Of a stretch of DNA of 64,000 nucleotides, positions 21,761 through 34,000 are shown piece by piece. The notes beneath the pieces were generated by a model that saw only the letters and a program-made list of their open reading frames with translations, did no database searches and was not told the origin of the DNA. A program made the translations under genes and the position numbers. Origin of the DNA: Ctenosaura bakeri (Eukaryota; Chordata; Lepidosauria; Squamata; Iguanidae); assembly GCA_948474755.1 (NCBI GenBank), contig CAOLHI010000356.1, positions 496,001 through 560,000 on the forward strand, given 5' to 3'. Every line of letters starts with the position of its first letter. Position 1 is the first letter of the stretch.

Positions 21761-23132
21761 TCATTTACAGCAATTCTGTGCTGCCACATTGTTCAAAAGT
21801 AACTAAATGTTACCATTTTACTTTTCTCCTTAATAATCCTCAATGCTACAAGGTTCAATACACTCTCTTCTCATCCATCTTGTCCTCTCAACCGCACAAC
21901 AGAGCCTGAGGTGTGATATGAGCCAGTACTTGAAACTTGTCATATTCATTTCACCGATGTTTGATGAAGCTATAACCCCTATAATTGTAAAAGTAATTTT
22001 AAAAGTTATAGTTACAACACAAAAGTAAGGGCACTTTTCCTTGACAAGTTGCAGTTGTAGTTGTACTTCATTATTGGTAAAAGGAATTATCAGCACTGCC
22101 AGTTACTTTCAAGCTCTCATTTTTTTCCATCAGTGTTACCAAATTCTAATTATTAGATGCGCACAGATAAAGTGATCCATATGGTCCTGGAACCACCCAA
22201 GAAGCATTTCCTTAACCAGTTGCTGGGGGTTCTTCCCTGAACTTCAGTTGGGGAAAAGTCTTCCTGTATTCTCTTTGATATACACAGTAAAGTGTACATT
22301 TAAAGCCTTCATTTTAAAGGAGTTCTGCTGTAAAAGCATTGCCAAGTGTTTTGAAAATGCTTCTAGTTTTTGGTACATCTGCCATTTATTTATGGATTAA
22401 TTTTGTATGCAGAGAATATTTTAGCACCGCATATTTAAAGTTTATTATTCTCATTCCTATTGCTGATTGGTCAGCTGTTGCAATTATAAAATTTTAAAAA
22501 TCCCAACCCTGAAAATGAATCAGGAACTTGTTTACATGATATTTATTCATACTCCCAAACGCTATTGTGCTGTGGCTTCAATTTGCTGTTTAACTCTGGT
22601 TGCTCTTTTATATTTGTAACTATTCATCATGAACAACTTTGTTAAAATTTTACAAGCATATGGCAGATTTAAATTTTTTAAAGGTTTTTTGCATTTTGAA
22701 GAGGTATAGCATTTGAAGCGAAAGATACTAAAATCAGTTAAACAGTGTGCATGTTTCAGCTGAAAGGGAAAAATACTAGAAAAATGGAGTTTAAATTAAT
22801 AACCCACATTTGTGCAGAGGTTGTATTTTATGTACTATTCTGTAATTGCACCTATAACCCATTCTTTTGCTGAGTGTGTTTGCAAATCACATCTAGCTAT
22901 GAAGTCCTGATATACACAAAGAGTGGACAAATGAACACAACCTGTTGGCTGTTTGCTTTAAGCAAGTATACAGACACAGAAGAACCAAATTCAGCACACC
23001 TTCCTGCTATATTTTAATCTGAGAGCTATGATGAATCCTGGTTAGTTTGGGAGCAATTAACTGTAGTGAAGTGTAGGAATAAAATGGGAACTAAGTTATT
23101 AACAATTTCCTATTTATTTGCTAAGAAAAAGT
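21761..23132. other. Unannotated stretch, conserved-looking AT-rich DNA
   Basis: No gene or mobile element was recognised. The interval 22430-22690 lacks repeat signatures and low-complexity runs and has the feel of a conserved non-coding block, but that cannot be judged from one sequence. Confidence 0.35.
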
Positions 23133-23490
23133 GCATAGATTAAATGCATTAACATGACAGCTTGTGTACAATGTACATAATAAACCAGGACACCTGAAAA
23201 AAATCAATAAAGCTGGTACTGTGGTATGCCGTTCAGTTTCTCTGTGACTTTGTGTTGGTTTGCTACATTAATTGCAGTTTCCTGGGTTGTTTGCCCACTG
23301 GCATGAAAGAAGGAGTTGACAAGTTAAATACACCAGCATGGCAGCTTATGTACAATGTGGTTTAATAAGCCAGGATGCAGGGTTAGCCAAAGGCCAATAA
23401 ATCTCTAGATGGATTGCAATATTGTGGTGTGCCATTCATCTCGTCTGGGGTTATGAGTCAGTTTGCTAGTGTTTTTGCTTTACAGATTCA
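23133..23490 (+). repeat. Diverged tandem duplication, period about 184 bp
   Basis: Copy 1 contains ACATGACAGCTTGTGTACAA, ATAATAAACCAGGACACC, ATCAATAAAG, GTGGTATGCCGTTCA and GTTGGTTTGCTAC. Copy 2 contains GCATGGCAGCTTATGTACAA, TTAATAAGCCAGGATGC, GCCAATAAATC, GTGGTGTGCCATTCA and CAGTTTGCTAG, in the same order. Both copies are non-coding. Confidence 0.7.
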
Positions 23491-23567
23491 GAAGCAAGTG
23501 ACTGACTGAATGCTGCCAAGGAAAGTCCATGACTGAGTCAGTCTTTTATTACACACACACACACACA

Positions 23568-23775
23568 GGTTGTTGCCGCCGTGTGCCTTCTTGTCATTTA
23601 TTTCTTCCTTATTACAACCCTAAGCTGAATCTATCATAGGGTTTCCTTGTGAAGATTTCTTCAGATTGGGTTTGCCTTTGCCTTCTTCTGAGGCTGAGAG
23701 AGTGTGACTTGCCCAAGATCACCCAGTGTGTTTCCATGGCTGAGCAGGGATTTGAACCCTGGTCCCAAACAAACA
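23568..23775 (-). mobile_element. Sauria-type SINE, minus strand
   Basis: In reverse order the plus strand shows the tail (GTTGTTGCCGCCGTGTGCC, TTCTTGTCATTTATTTC), then CTATCATAGGGTTTCCTTG, CTTTGCCTTCTTCTGAGGC, GAGAGAGTGTGACTTGCCC, AAGATCACCCAGTGTG, CATGGCTGAGCAGGGATTTG and AACCCTGGTC. The tRNA-derived head beyond the B-box region is missing or eroded. Confidence 0.8.
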
Positions 23776-24894
23776 GCCCCAAAGCATATCCGGTAGGGGT
23801 CCCACCAAGAGTTAATCATATAAACATATTTCAGTATTGTGGGCAGTTTGATTTTCTGATAAGCCAGTGTTCTTGAATCTAATGCTCTCCAAACGTTTGA
23901 GAGACGAACTCCCTTTATTTTTCAGCAGTGGCCATTTTACCTGACACTGATGGATTTTGCAGCCATAACAATATAGAGTGCACAAGAATGGAGAAGGTTA
24001 TTATAAACAATGATAAACAGAGAAAAAGACAAGATTTTGTGTTTCTGTGACGCTTTTCAGCAGAACTAACTTTTCAACAGAAACAGAGCTATCTGCTCCC
24101 GCACCCCACATCTAACTCTCAGGATGGTCTGTATTGTGATCTGCTTTGTGCTGGTCAAGCAATTTAGTGATAAATACCACTTCAGTCAATACAAGGTCAC
24201 TTCAATGCATTCTGCTTAGCTTCTTTGTCACTGTGGAGGATGGGGAAAAAGAGCCTTCATTTTATACAAAAAAAGATGGAACAAGATGGTTGCTTCCTGA
24301 TATAGTAAATTCCCTTTTGCTTTTTACCATGTCCAAAGGTTTATGTAAACCACCCTAGTGTCTAAAAAATCCACATATCCTTTAATTTAAAAGAATGAAG
24401 TGATTATTATTTTTAAGTACCATTGTTGAGCTATTGTGCTTTGTCTGTGAAGAACGAAAAAGAAATAGCATTGAAGGGAAGTGTTATTAGATGTTGATGA
24501 GCAATATCTGAACAAAAAGTAGTCGATTTTTCTATGCAGTAATATTAACATAAATAACCAGATTTCAGTACTAAAAAATATTTTAATGAGTAAGCAACCT
24601 AAACAATAATTTCTGGGCAGTCTTTTTACTTCTACCATGATTCCGCCAGAGTAAGGAAACTTCCTGTTTAGCCAACTAAAAGACAGTTAACAATATTCTT
24701 AAACTATAAAGGCTCCCCCCACTCCAAAATTTCTGCTTTAAATATTATTTGCAATATGATTCAATGAGACTGTTTTACAGGACAACATCGCTGGAGTGAT
24801 TTGAGCCATTGCCCCTGGGATTCTAGAATCTTGTAATTATTTAACCAGAGGGTAATTTGAAGAGTTATTTTCCCTGTTCATTCAGTGTGGTTAT
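23776..24894. other. Unannotated stretch
   Basis: AT-rich; no gene, tRNA or recognised repeat. Confidence 0.5.
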
Positions 24895-25480
24895 TATTCT
24901 CTTGCAGTTCAGGATATGCCTTCTTGGATATAATAAATGTGGAATCTGTCTTCAGGTTCATGTAATCCAAGAGATTCCACTTCTCTTAGAAGGGAAAAAT
25001 GGGCTCATATTTCTGAAGGAGTAAACCCTGAACTGGTCCTACCATTAGGCAGAATGAGGTGGTCATCCCAAGGCACCAGATTTAAGTGTGTCATGAAACA
25101 GCAGCCAGTTAATTTATCATGAGGGTATGTTTGCTGCCAGGAAGGGGAAGAGGCACTTGTGAGGTTTACATCAGCTGCCAAAAGAACTTGGCTGGCCTAC
25201 AATACTGTGCAACTTGCCTTTGGAAACTTCTGCTGCTTTACCTAAGGAAGAAAAATATCTCAGCCTGCCCTGGGCTCACTATATATATATTTTTTTTTGG
25301 GATTTGTCTTGCTTTATGGATGGTTATGTTTACAAGGGAAGATAGCTTGGTTATCTTTGATATAGCTTAATTACTTGGACAGTGCTAGTTGCAATATTGT
25401 TCTTGTCCCTTTTCAGATTGGGGTATGTTTTCTGGGATGTAATGAATGTAGAACTCATCCAATTCTTTGAACCTGGCATT
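24895..25480 (-). repeat. Pair of about 75-bp diverged direct repeats 512 bp apart
   Basis: Positions 24895-24968 and 25407-25480 share the pattern (T/G)TTCTC/TTGTC, TTGCAGTTCAGGATATG / TTTCAGATTGGGGTATG, GGATATAATAAATGTGGAATC / GGATGTAATGAATGTAGAACTC. On the minus strand they translate to similar strings (RFHIYYIQEG and EFYIHYIPEN), hinting at a decayed coding element of unknown kind. Confidence 0.4.
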
Positions 25481-25892
25481 CTGTCCATAAAGCACACTAG
25501 GACCAACTATATTATTAATACCTCTTGGAAGTGGTGACCATGTTGTCCCTATGCAAGACAAAGCCACAGTGTTTTGGGATAAGCTTACCAAATTTCCTTG
25601 GTCCCCGTAGCAATATATAAATTGCATTTGGAAAGGTCTTATTGTCAACTAGAGGTCATTTTTTACTCCAGAAATGGATTTGTTTGTGCCTACTTCCCTT
25701 ATCACTACCCGGGTCAGCCAAGGAATTCAAAGTTTCTATGGACAGGACACAGGAGGAACACAGAAGTTACCATTCCTTGTGTTGGCCTGGTATATAGTAC
25801 CTGCCTGCCTACATGCTGGGTGGAAGAACAGGATGCTTTATGCCCAAGGGAGTAACTTTAAGAACAACTACCTTTTAAGTTGGGTTGATATG

Positions 25893-26305
25893 GTCTTTAT
25901 TTATTTATCTATCACATTTGAACCCTGCCTTTCCTTGCAGTGGGTATCTTGAGAGTTATGTTATTTCATCCTCCTCTTTTAAAGGTAGGTAAAGCTGAGA
26001 GTGGGACCCAGCATGGTGTAATGGTTTGAGCATTGGACTATGGCCCTGGAGACCAGCATTCTAGTCCTTGCTTGGACATGGAAACCGACTGGGTGACCCT
26101 TAGTGCTTCACATACTCTCAGCCCCAGAAAACCTCATGATAGGTTCACCTTAGGATCACCACAAGTCAGAAACATATTTGAAGGCAGACAACAACAAAGC
26201 TGAGACACACTGATGTGCCCAGGATCATCTGGTTAAGTGGAGTGGCCGGAGAGTAGATGTGAGCCCAGGTGTAACCAAAATCCAACACTTTCCATCACAC
26301 TACAT
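25893..26305 (-). mobile_element. tRNA-derived squamate SINE, minus strand, split by a later SINE
   Basis: The first part (25893-26000) has TTTATTTATTTATC, GAACCCTGCCTTTCCTTGCAG and AAAGGTAGGTAAAGCTGAGA. The second (26196-26305) resumes with AAAGCTGAGA, GATGTGCCCAGGATCATCTG and GAGCCCAGGTGTAACC. This is the reverse complement of a SINE of the type also seen at 45680-45885. The split is explained by the insertion at 26001-26195, whose 10-bp duplication is taken from this SINE. Confidence 0.65.
26001..26195 (+). mobile_element. Sauria-type SINE nested in an older SINE
   Basis: Head AGCATGGTGTAATGGTTTGA and CATTGGACTATGGCCCTGG, body GACTGGGTGACCCTTAG, CTCAGCCCCAGAAAACCTC, tail ATAGGTTCACCTTAGGATC, ACCACAAGTCAGAAACATA and AAGGCAGACAACAAC. 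It is flanked by the 10-bp direct repeat AAAGCTGAGA (25991-26000 and 26196-26205), a good target-site duplication. It is in opposite orientation to its host SINE and is necessarily younger. Confidence 0.85.
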
Positions 26306-26999
26306 TATTTCAACCAGGACTAGCAATAACAACAAAAAAAGACCTGCACCCAAAGTTCAAAGATCTGATGTTGCTCCCCATGTTGGCCTTTCTCTGGGTC
26401 ATAGACACCTTCAGCAGGTAGACTCTGTCAACTTAGAGCAGCAGAGTGATGTGGGCCTGCCTTACTTTTTAGAAGATCGTCTCCACAACAAGTGTCTTTG
26501 AAAATTTTTGCAAATGGTACTGTGCTGGGATGGGGGGAAACATATGGAATGTCTGTGGAAGAAGACAAATGTTGTAAGGCTGCATTATGCTGAGTGAGGC
26601 GTTCAGTTGTGCCTTCTGTTGCTGGGGCTGATGGGATGGTGGATCGTGTTTCACATCACAGTCTCCAGTGTTCCCTCAGAAGTTTCATTGCTTCCATGCA
26701 GCTTCTGAAGTTTGTTTTGATGCCCTTCATGTGATCACTTCTCTTGTAGTGTTTCAAATGTTCTTCAAAGATAGAATTTGCCTTTGTTGTGTTTCTTGAT
26801 CACTGAAACTTAAAATAATAGGAAAGATTTTCTACATTTGATGCTTCTTTTTTTCCTTACACAGAGAACAGCTGCTCAAGTTAACATGTTTGCTTTCTAA
26901 GTTCACAGGGCCAAACTACATTTATTCCCAGTTGTAACACACTCTCTCTCTCTCTCTCTCTTTTTTGTACTTATCTTAGAAGTTTAATAATTTTTACTA
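26306..26999. other. Unannotated stretch with a (CT)n run
   Basis: A CT dinucleotide repeat of about ten units lies at 26942-26961. Nothing else was recognised. Confidence 0.6.
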
Positions 27000-27066
27000 T
27001 ATGTGTTTTACTTTTTGTATGTTCCCTTAAGTCCCAGTTTGGGGGGAAAGGCACAATATAAATGAA
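27000..27066 (+). mobile_element. LINE/SINE 3' tail fragment
   Basis: CCTTAAGTCCCAGTTTGGGG and AAAGGCACAATATAAATGAA, followed by CATCATT repeats, is a decayed version of the CCTTGAGTCCC...AAGGCGGGATATAAAT 3' tail shared by squamate LINEs and dependent SINEs. Confidence 0.5.
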
Positions 27067-28489
27067 ATCATCATTGTCATCATCTCCCAACAGCCTTCCC
27101 AAGTAGCTTCCCTGTCTTCTAGTTTCAAAAGCATGTTTCTACTAACTTTTCTGCTCCTTCATTTTCTATATACGTCACAAACTGTCTCTTCCCCATTTCG
27201 TGTTTCTTTAAAAAAAGGACAAATGTGGTCATCAGCCTACAGTTGAACCATTGCATTCTGAGAATGCTTCTTCTGACCAAAAATAGTACAATGAACCCAG
27301 AATCGTGTTCCCATTGCTTCTAACATCCCCCAAAGTGGCCCTTCCCTCTCAGTTCTCCCACCCAAAGAAAGGGCAGGAGGGTGATTCTTGACAAATTCTC
27401 CTTCCGTCCTGCACTCTCCAACTTTCCAGTGGGTCTTCCAGCCCTCCAAAGCAGATCTTTAGAGGACATGAAGGCTGCAGAAAGGGGAGGAAGAATAAAT
27501 GAGAACTGCCTCTTCAGCCTTCTTTCCACTGTGGGTATATTCTGGATCCAATATGTAATATCTTGTGACATCTTTGGGATTTCCGCCTGCAAATAAATTA
27601 CTAGTAGTGAATAGATATATTAAGAAAGCAGCATTCTTTGCAAAAGTCAGCATTTCCCCCCCATTGGCCTGTATAGGTTAGTACACAGCTGACCCAATGA
27701 TCCAGCAGAGGCATTGCAGCATAATAATTAAGACTTGCTTTCATCTGCCTTTGTATCTGTTTGGAGGATGTTGCCGTTTGCCACATAATCAGCAGCAGTG
27801 AAAGAGATGGAGAAAGCTTCACTTTTGCAAAAAGCTGCAGGTTTTGGTTGTTTGATTTAGGCTTGAGCCTACGCTTCATCACCTTCTCTTTCTGCAATTT
27901 TGAGGAGCTATAAATAGGAGTAAAGTCAGAGCTTTGAAAAATGTCGAGAGATGCTAGAAGGTATAGCTCAAAAGTAATTTCCCCAAGCTATGAGTAAAGC
28001 ACTTGGTCCACTCATTACCAGTGGCAATGAAACATCCCACACCTGCTCTGCAGTGTGTTTAAGGTTTTAGATAGCAGAATGAATGTATGCAGGGGAACAT
28101 TCTGCCTTTGCTTCCACAGTTGGCCACTTTGCTTGGTGGCTGTGAGAGCAGTTCCTGGAGGATCTGGCATCCTTTTCTGGCCTGTTATTATTTTCTTTGA
28201 AATCCAGCAGTTCTACAGTTGATATCAAAACAATTGACAAATAATCATGCTAATAAGAAAGACAAAATCATATGTAACACAGTCAGGCCCCAGGTCCCAT
28301 TATGGAGCTCTGGATCCCAGTAATTTGAAAACACCCTCCTGTCACTTCAAAAACATTGAACCCCATGAAGTCATCTGTCAGAACCCATGATCAAATGTAA
28401 AAATGGGGAATTAATTAAATTAAGAATATTGCAAAAAGAGGGATAATGGCAGGACCATTCCACCAATGTTTTATGGGGTCACAGCTAAA
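27067..28489. other. Unannotated stretch
   Basis: Several short overlapping minus-strand frames between 27237 and 27897 show no recognisable domain and are treated as chance. No repeat family was identified. Confidence 0.45.
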
Positions 28490-29340
28490 GGAATCAGTCA
28501 GAAGACTTATAGTTCAATTTAAATGTGTTTCATTGAGGGAAAATACATGTACACAGACACACAAAATAGTTACACGCACACAAGCAACCACACAAGACTA
28601 ACTGAAAAGAAAGGGAGGAAAATGGATAGAGGAGATAGAAGGAACTGGATTATAATTACCATCCAGACAGAAGTGAAGAAGCAGAGAGATAAAGTGGACC
28701 CCCAAAAATTCAAGCACTGTAAAGAGGGATCCAAAATCAAGGTCTCTTTATACTCAAAATCCTACCCTGGAGGCATGTTGATGACTTTTTTGCCTGGATA
28801 AACAAAAGTTTGCAGGATGAACAAAAGGTGGCAGAATGGATTGATGGTTTTTAATATCTGAAGGAAACAAATGGATGATTTTGACATGTGGGTGGCAAAA
28901 GGTTTTGATGGCTGTGTGATTGGGGACCAGGAAGAAGTCACAGGTGGGAAGATAAGACAATTATTGATTTGGTGGGAATCTGCCTCTTTTCATGAGCCAG
29001 CACTGTCAAAACCAACAAAACTCCTTGTGTTTTGGAGTTTGCAACAAATAGGTGCCAGAGAGAGTTAATAGCTGGTTTTATGGCTGTGTTTGAATGCTAT
29101 GAAGAATGCTTTTCGATAGGAAATTCACACAGCAGCGGTTTTGCCTGCTTCGAGCTAGGCAATTGTTCTCATTGAAAGGACTAACCTGGCCATTAACTCA
29201 GGTCTTCCTGGTTAATTCTACAGTGAACTTATGACTTGGGTCATGTTAAGGTATTTCCTTCTCCACATGGCCCTTCCGGCCATAAGTTGTATATGATTTA
29301 TATTTTATACCAATTAAACATAGATGCCAATTAATATATT
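28490..29340 (+). mobile_element. LTR-like dispersed repeat, copy 2 (about 850 bp)
   Basis: Matches the order of 14470-15420: an ACACAC patch, GAAAAGAAAGGGAGG, ATAATTACCATCCAGACAG, then GAACTTATGACTTGGGTCATG, CTCCACATGGCCCTTCC, GGCCATAAGTTGTATATG and ACCAATTAAACATAG. This copy has no SPIN insertion. No protein-coding capacity was seen. LTR identity is a guess from size and lack of frames. Confidence 0.5.
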
Positions 29341-31384
29341 TTGCTAATTAACCCATTGCACAGCTCAGTTACACCCCATAAGCCCTGGTCTAACCCTCAT
29401 ATGATGGATATTTACATATCTGTTCAACTGTTTACACATATCAGAAGAAATCACAGGAAAGCAGTACATATACATTCATTACACAAGGCAGTATGTATGC
29501 AGTTTCTCATCAAGAAGCAGTTTTTCCTCAAAGGAAATATGCCAGATGTTTGCTTACTGTCTTAAGGTCATTTTTGACAGCTTCTTTGTTAACAACCATG
29601 CAGCAAATGCATCAAGATGGCACAAGAAGATTTTTAAAAGTCAGGGACTTGTACTCACCACTCATCACAGTTCCCTTCTGTATCATTCAGTGTTTTGGAT
29701 GCTCTCTATTTAAAATCGGTCTATGCATTGGGATATCGCTCTTGAGAAGTTATGATTATGTGCAAGAATCCAAAAGATTAAATTAGCATAGCTGGCTTGT
29801 GCAGCTATTCCAAAGGAAAAAATAAAACTAATTGTATTGCATGTTTCATATTCCAAGGTAACTGTCAGCACAAGGCAGCTGCTTTCTCAAGAAATATTGC
29901 ATCAACCTGCTTTGTCAATTAATTTTTGACAGGCAGTAGAATTTAAAATTCACATTGAAATAATAGCCATCATATATTTCTTGAGTGTTTATATGTCCAA
30001 TGTAGCTAGGCTACTCTACAAAAATTAGTGGCCATTTCTAATTGGAATTAAGTATGGGTCTTTACAATTGTACCGCTTTTGGTGTGGCAATATTGTAAGG
30101 CTAAATGAGAAACTTCTGGCAGGCGTAGCAAATGGCACAATGGGTACCTTAGCACATAATTATATGTTTGGAATAGGGATGTAATTCTTCACTAATTTTA
30201 TTCGCAAAGGAAGTAACAAACCATTTTAGCCATTTTCTTCTTATTGTGAGAAATCTGCAGTTTGCAGTTCTGCATAAAATTTGCATGTGGTAATTTTGCT
30301 CAGGAAACAGCACAGCATTTTGTATGCAGTAAATGCTACTCTCTGCAAGAATGCCATGCCTGAATTTTGCAGGGAAATAGTTCTCAACTACATCATTTTC
30401 TGCAAGGAAAGTAATATTTCTGTGCAGAAGTGTTTTTTGGGGGAAGGGACAGAAAAGTGCTGCTTCATGCACAGAAAATGCTGTTTTCTGTTTAAAAGAA
30501 CACAGGTGAATTTTGCATAAAGTAAATCCTGAACTGTGAGGATTCTTAATCCAGCATTATTCCATCATAATTCCTCTGCACTTGACGAAGTTTTTTTTTT
30601 TGGGGGGGGCATTTTCAAATATTTTTGAATAATCTTTCTGTCTCTAGTTTGGAATTCGTTCTTCATTAATTGTGAGTGACCAAGAGGCCTGCGTATGTAT
30701 CTTCCTCTGTGTGCTTTGTTTACCATCCAGTACAAACTTCTTCTAGCATATATGTCATGTTGTACATGCAAAACACATACAGGAAATTCAGCATGATGTC
30801 TAAATCCAAGATTACTGTTTATTGTGCTCAAATCAGGATGGTTTTAAATGAAGGTTTATTGTTAGCTTATGAGCTGTGTCTTGGGAGAAAGAAACCGTAA
30901 TGCCTGGGTGATAATACTGAACTATCCCTGTTTGTTTACCCTCTTGCACAAGTGGCGGAAAAAAGCAGCAACAAAATGTTTGTTATTCAACAGAATGTAA
31001 TCTGTTCACCATGCCCATCGACAGCTATTTGGAGATACATAGACAAGCAGAGACAAGCGCACACACTAAAATTATGTAGAACTACTTACTGGATGGCGTT
31101 TTATGGTACAAAACACTATTTTGACATTTTAATGTGATCTAGGGCTTTTGAAATAGAATTGCATTGTGGCAGTGGAGTTCCTGAGAGTTCCTGTTATTAC
31201 TTTTAAACATTTTAAATTGCTTGTTCAGATTTAACAAGCAAAAGTAGGCATTTTTCATTTCTATGTGATTTCTGAAGGGCTCTTGGAAGACTTATCAGTT
31301 AAGGAGCTTTATTAATCACATTAGTTTGCAAAGTAATAAAGTAATGAGGGAAATTTCTTACTGTTTTTATTTCTAAACATTGGT
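29341..31384. other. Unannotated stretch
   Basis: A T11 run directly followed by G8 lies at 30590-30608. No gene or known repeat was recognised; 29860-30000 is free of repeat signatures. Confidence 0.45.
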
Positions 31385-31920
31385 GATTTTTTTATTTATT
31401 TATGACATAGTATTTTTTACCCTGCCTTAGATTCCCCCCCCCCCAGTGGTCTATGTTGGGGTGAGGAAAGTCTGGCCACTGGAGTCTACTTTTATAGCCC
31501 CTGAAGCCCCCAAATCAAAGTAGTAGTAGTAGTTGTTGTTGTTATGCTTGCCTTATGTCCCAGTTTGAGGACTCAAGGAGGCTTACAGGAATTAAAACAA
31601 ACATAGCAAATAAAATAAAATAAAAAAATCACAATATACAAGAGTTAAAAATATAAATGAACTATCAAAAATTAAAGCCTTTTAAAAACATGAGCCACTA
31701 AAAGGAAAAGAGCAAATAGAAAATCCAGCACATTACGCAAGGTCCTTTCCCCATGAGTAATCAGTCTTCCAAGGCCTGCCAAAAAAACAGAAGAAAAAGA
31801 AGAAGGTAGCTTTACCTGACTGTGGAAAGACAGCAAGGAGGATGCCTGTATGCCTAACCTCTTTGGGAGGGAAATTGCAGAGCCTTTTGCCCCAAAGCCA
31901 CAAATAGACCTATTTAAAAA
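31385..31920 (-). mobile_element. LINE 3' region, minus strand
   Basis: Plus-strand order is TTTATTTATTTATGACATAG, a CCTGCCTTAG tail, TTGCCTTATGTCCCAG and GGACTCAAGGAGGCTTACAG, an A-rich untranslated stretch with AAATAAAATAAAATAAA, then GACAGCAAGGAGGATGCC and GGGAGGGAAATTGCAGAGCC. This is the reverse complement of a squamate CR1/L2-like LINE 3' end, its last part touching the RT C-terminus. A C11 run (31434-31444) and TAG/TTG triplet runs lie inside it. Confidence 0.55.
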
Positions 31921-32244
31921 AAAATCCCAGGCCCATGCAGAATATTCCTTGGCACATCAAATGTTCCTATTGCATTAGAGTCCTTCTCAAAATGAGAAGA
32001 GAAAGTGATGCAAACCATTTTCAATCAACATTTTTGGAAGGACTTGGATAAAGATGCTGGTATTTGGAAGTACTGTGGGGTGTGTGACCCATGGGAAGGT
32101 GTCAGAAGGAAGAAATTTGGCCCCTAGCCCCCATATAGTTGCCTTCCCCTGGTGTATGATGACAGGATTGATGACACACTAAGCTTTTATTCTTCTTAGC
32201 AAGGTGCGTTGCTGGGTGTGTAGGTAATTCAAGGGGAACCACAG

Positions 32245-32415
32245 TTATGTAGCAATTATAGAATTTTGTATTTTGGTTGAGGCACCAGAGGAGCTCGCTG
32301 ACTGAGAACTCTAAATATCCCTCCTTCCACTGCCAAATCCCAGGATTCCATAGGATGGAATTGTGGCGGTTAAAGATGGAATCATAATGCTATAGCTGTG
32401 TACTGTGAAAGGGCC
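32245..32415. mobile_element. Right half of a foldback MITE, different terminal sequence
   Basis: TTGTATTTTGGTTGAGGCACC, GAGAACTCTAAATATCCC, CAAATCCCAGGATTCCATAGG, ATGGAATCATAATGCTATAG and the end TGTACTGTGAAAGGGCCC parallel the right half of the foldback element at 52618-52819. The terminus in reverse complement is GGGCCCTTTCACAGTACA rather than GGCCATTTCCGCAC. The left half is missing. Confidence 0.6.
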
Positions 32416-33879
32416 CGGGTGCATCTCCTATATTCTGCTGCAAAAATATGACTCCTCCTTTGACAAGGCAGGAGAACTTCAATAGCCAGTCTGTCCTGCT
32501 GGAGGAAGATCTTTGAGTCTGAGCCGTTACCAGGCCTTGGGATGATCAGACTGAAGGCCTTTCTCCATGGTGCCATTGTGAACAGGCTTTTGGACAGAAT
32601 GAGCAAGAAATAAGGCAGAGCTGAGTTACTTAGATTTGAAATAAGCAAAATAGTAGTAGTTTACATCTAAGGCACATAAGAACGTGGGGGTGGGGGTGGA
32701 CAATTCCCTCCCTGGACCAATGTTTCTGGGGCATTCTGTGTGCCCTGGCCACACCCCACACACTGCAGCCATGCCCCCTGCACAGTGGCCACACACCTTG
32801 TGCTGTAGCCCCTTCCCCTCCTGCGCCCCCCCTCCACATACTCCAAGCTTCACCACTGAAAGGCAGAGAGAATGTGAGACCAGCCAATCCAGAACTGACT
32901 CATTGCATTGCAGGTTCTTCTTAGAACATAATCGTGGCCACTGAGAATCCTTCGTTCTGTTGCTGGTCTGAAGCTGTTCTCTTCTTGTATTCCAGTATTC
33001 CTCATTTTTAAGGCTGTTAGGACTGGCCAGGTTGCACCCTTCTCTCCATCTTTTTTAGTCACTGCTGTTTTTTCCTTGATGCTTTCCTTCTTGCCTGAGG
33101 GACAGCATTTGCTGAGTCACGCTGTCACTGTCACCATTGTCAGTGCTTCCTTGTAATATGAGGCCATTGCTTACACAGCACTCTTGCTGAACCCCACAAG
33201 GCCTTGCCCTCTGACCTCCAGAAGCCACTGGCCAGAAGTGATAACAGGGCTGTCTTTTAGGATTTGCAGCCATGCAAAGTTGATTCAAAACAGAATCTTC
33301 TTTGAAAAGTTTGAGACAAGGATTAGAAAATAAGGTTAATCATTTTCCCTTGACCCATAAAAATATTACTAATCCTCTACCTTACTTACGTACCATATGG
33401 GAGAGGAGAAAATTCTCCAGATTATGAAATCAATAATGATACTAATTATATTGTTTTCATCTCCTTTGGTTTTGTTATTGAAGCCAAAGTAGACACTTTC
33501 ACTTTGTTCCTCATTTCTGTTGCTTAGAGACATTCATAATGCTATTCTGAAGTTCTTGTATTCACATTTAAACATGTCTGTTTCTGTGACAAGAGTGATC
33601 CTAAGAGTCTTTCTTAAAAGTAAAGACCTCTTCAGGTCTATTCCAAAGAGGAGTTACTGAAAATGCAAGGAGAACCAGCAATACACACTCCAACCATGCT
33701 GTCTCTGCGCCTGATTTCCTTCAGTTGACTGGGAATGTCTGAAAAGGCACTGTTGCTCTACCTGAAGCCATGTTCCCAGTCACATTAGGCTGTGTAGGTG
33801 CACTGAACTCAATGTGTGTATACTCCTTTTGCAGGCATGTGTGACCTCAGTTCCCTTTGGATGTTGGAAAAGCCTCTTT
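32416..33879. other. Unannotated stretch
   Basis: A C-rich patch (32690-32860) creates overlapping minus-strand frames with no recognisable protein. A frame at 33055-33288 (minus) likewise matches nothing known to me. Confidence 0.4.
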
Positions 33880-34000
33880 GGCAAACACCTCATGTGGATT
33901 TCAGTCCCACTGTTCATCGGGGATTACTCTCAAGTTAATGTGCATAGGAGTGTGTCCTATGTTATATCAGTTCCATAGGAGTTCACTGGGAAGTAAATGG
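33880..34000. repeat. Decayed squamate palindromic repeat
   Basis: TGTTCATCGGGGATTACTC, ATGTGCATAGGAGTGTGTCC and CATAGGAGTTCACTGGGAAG, GTAAATGG keep the arm order of the copy at 12385-12540. Confidence 0.4.

Noticed and set aside
23550..23570. CRISPR-like or satellite array at the CA run
   Set aside because: It is a short (CA)n microsatellite next to a SINE; the host is a vertebrate.
33055..33288. 77-codon minus-strand frame that looked exon-like
   Set aside because: No matching family and no convincing splice sites on both sides.
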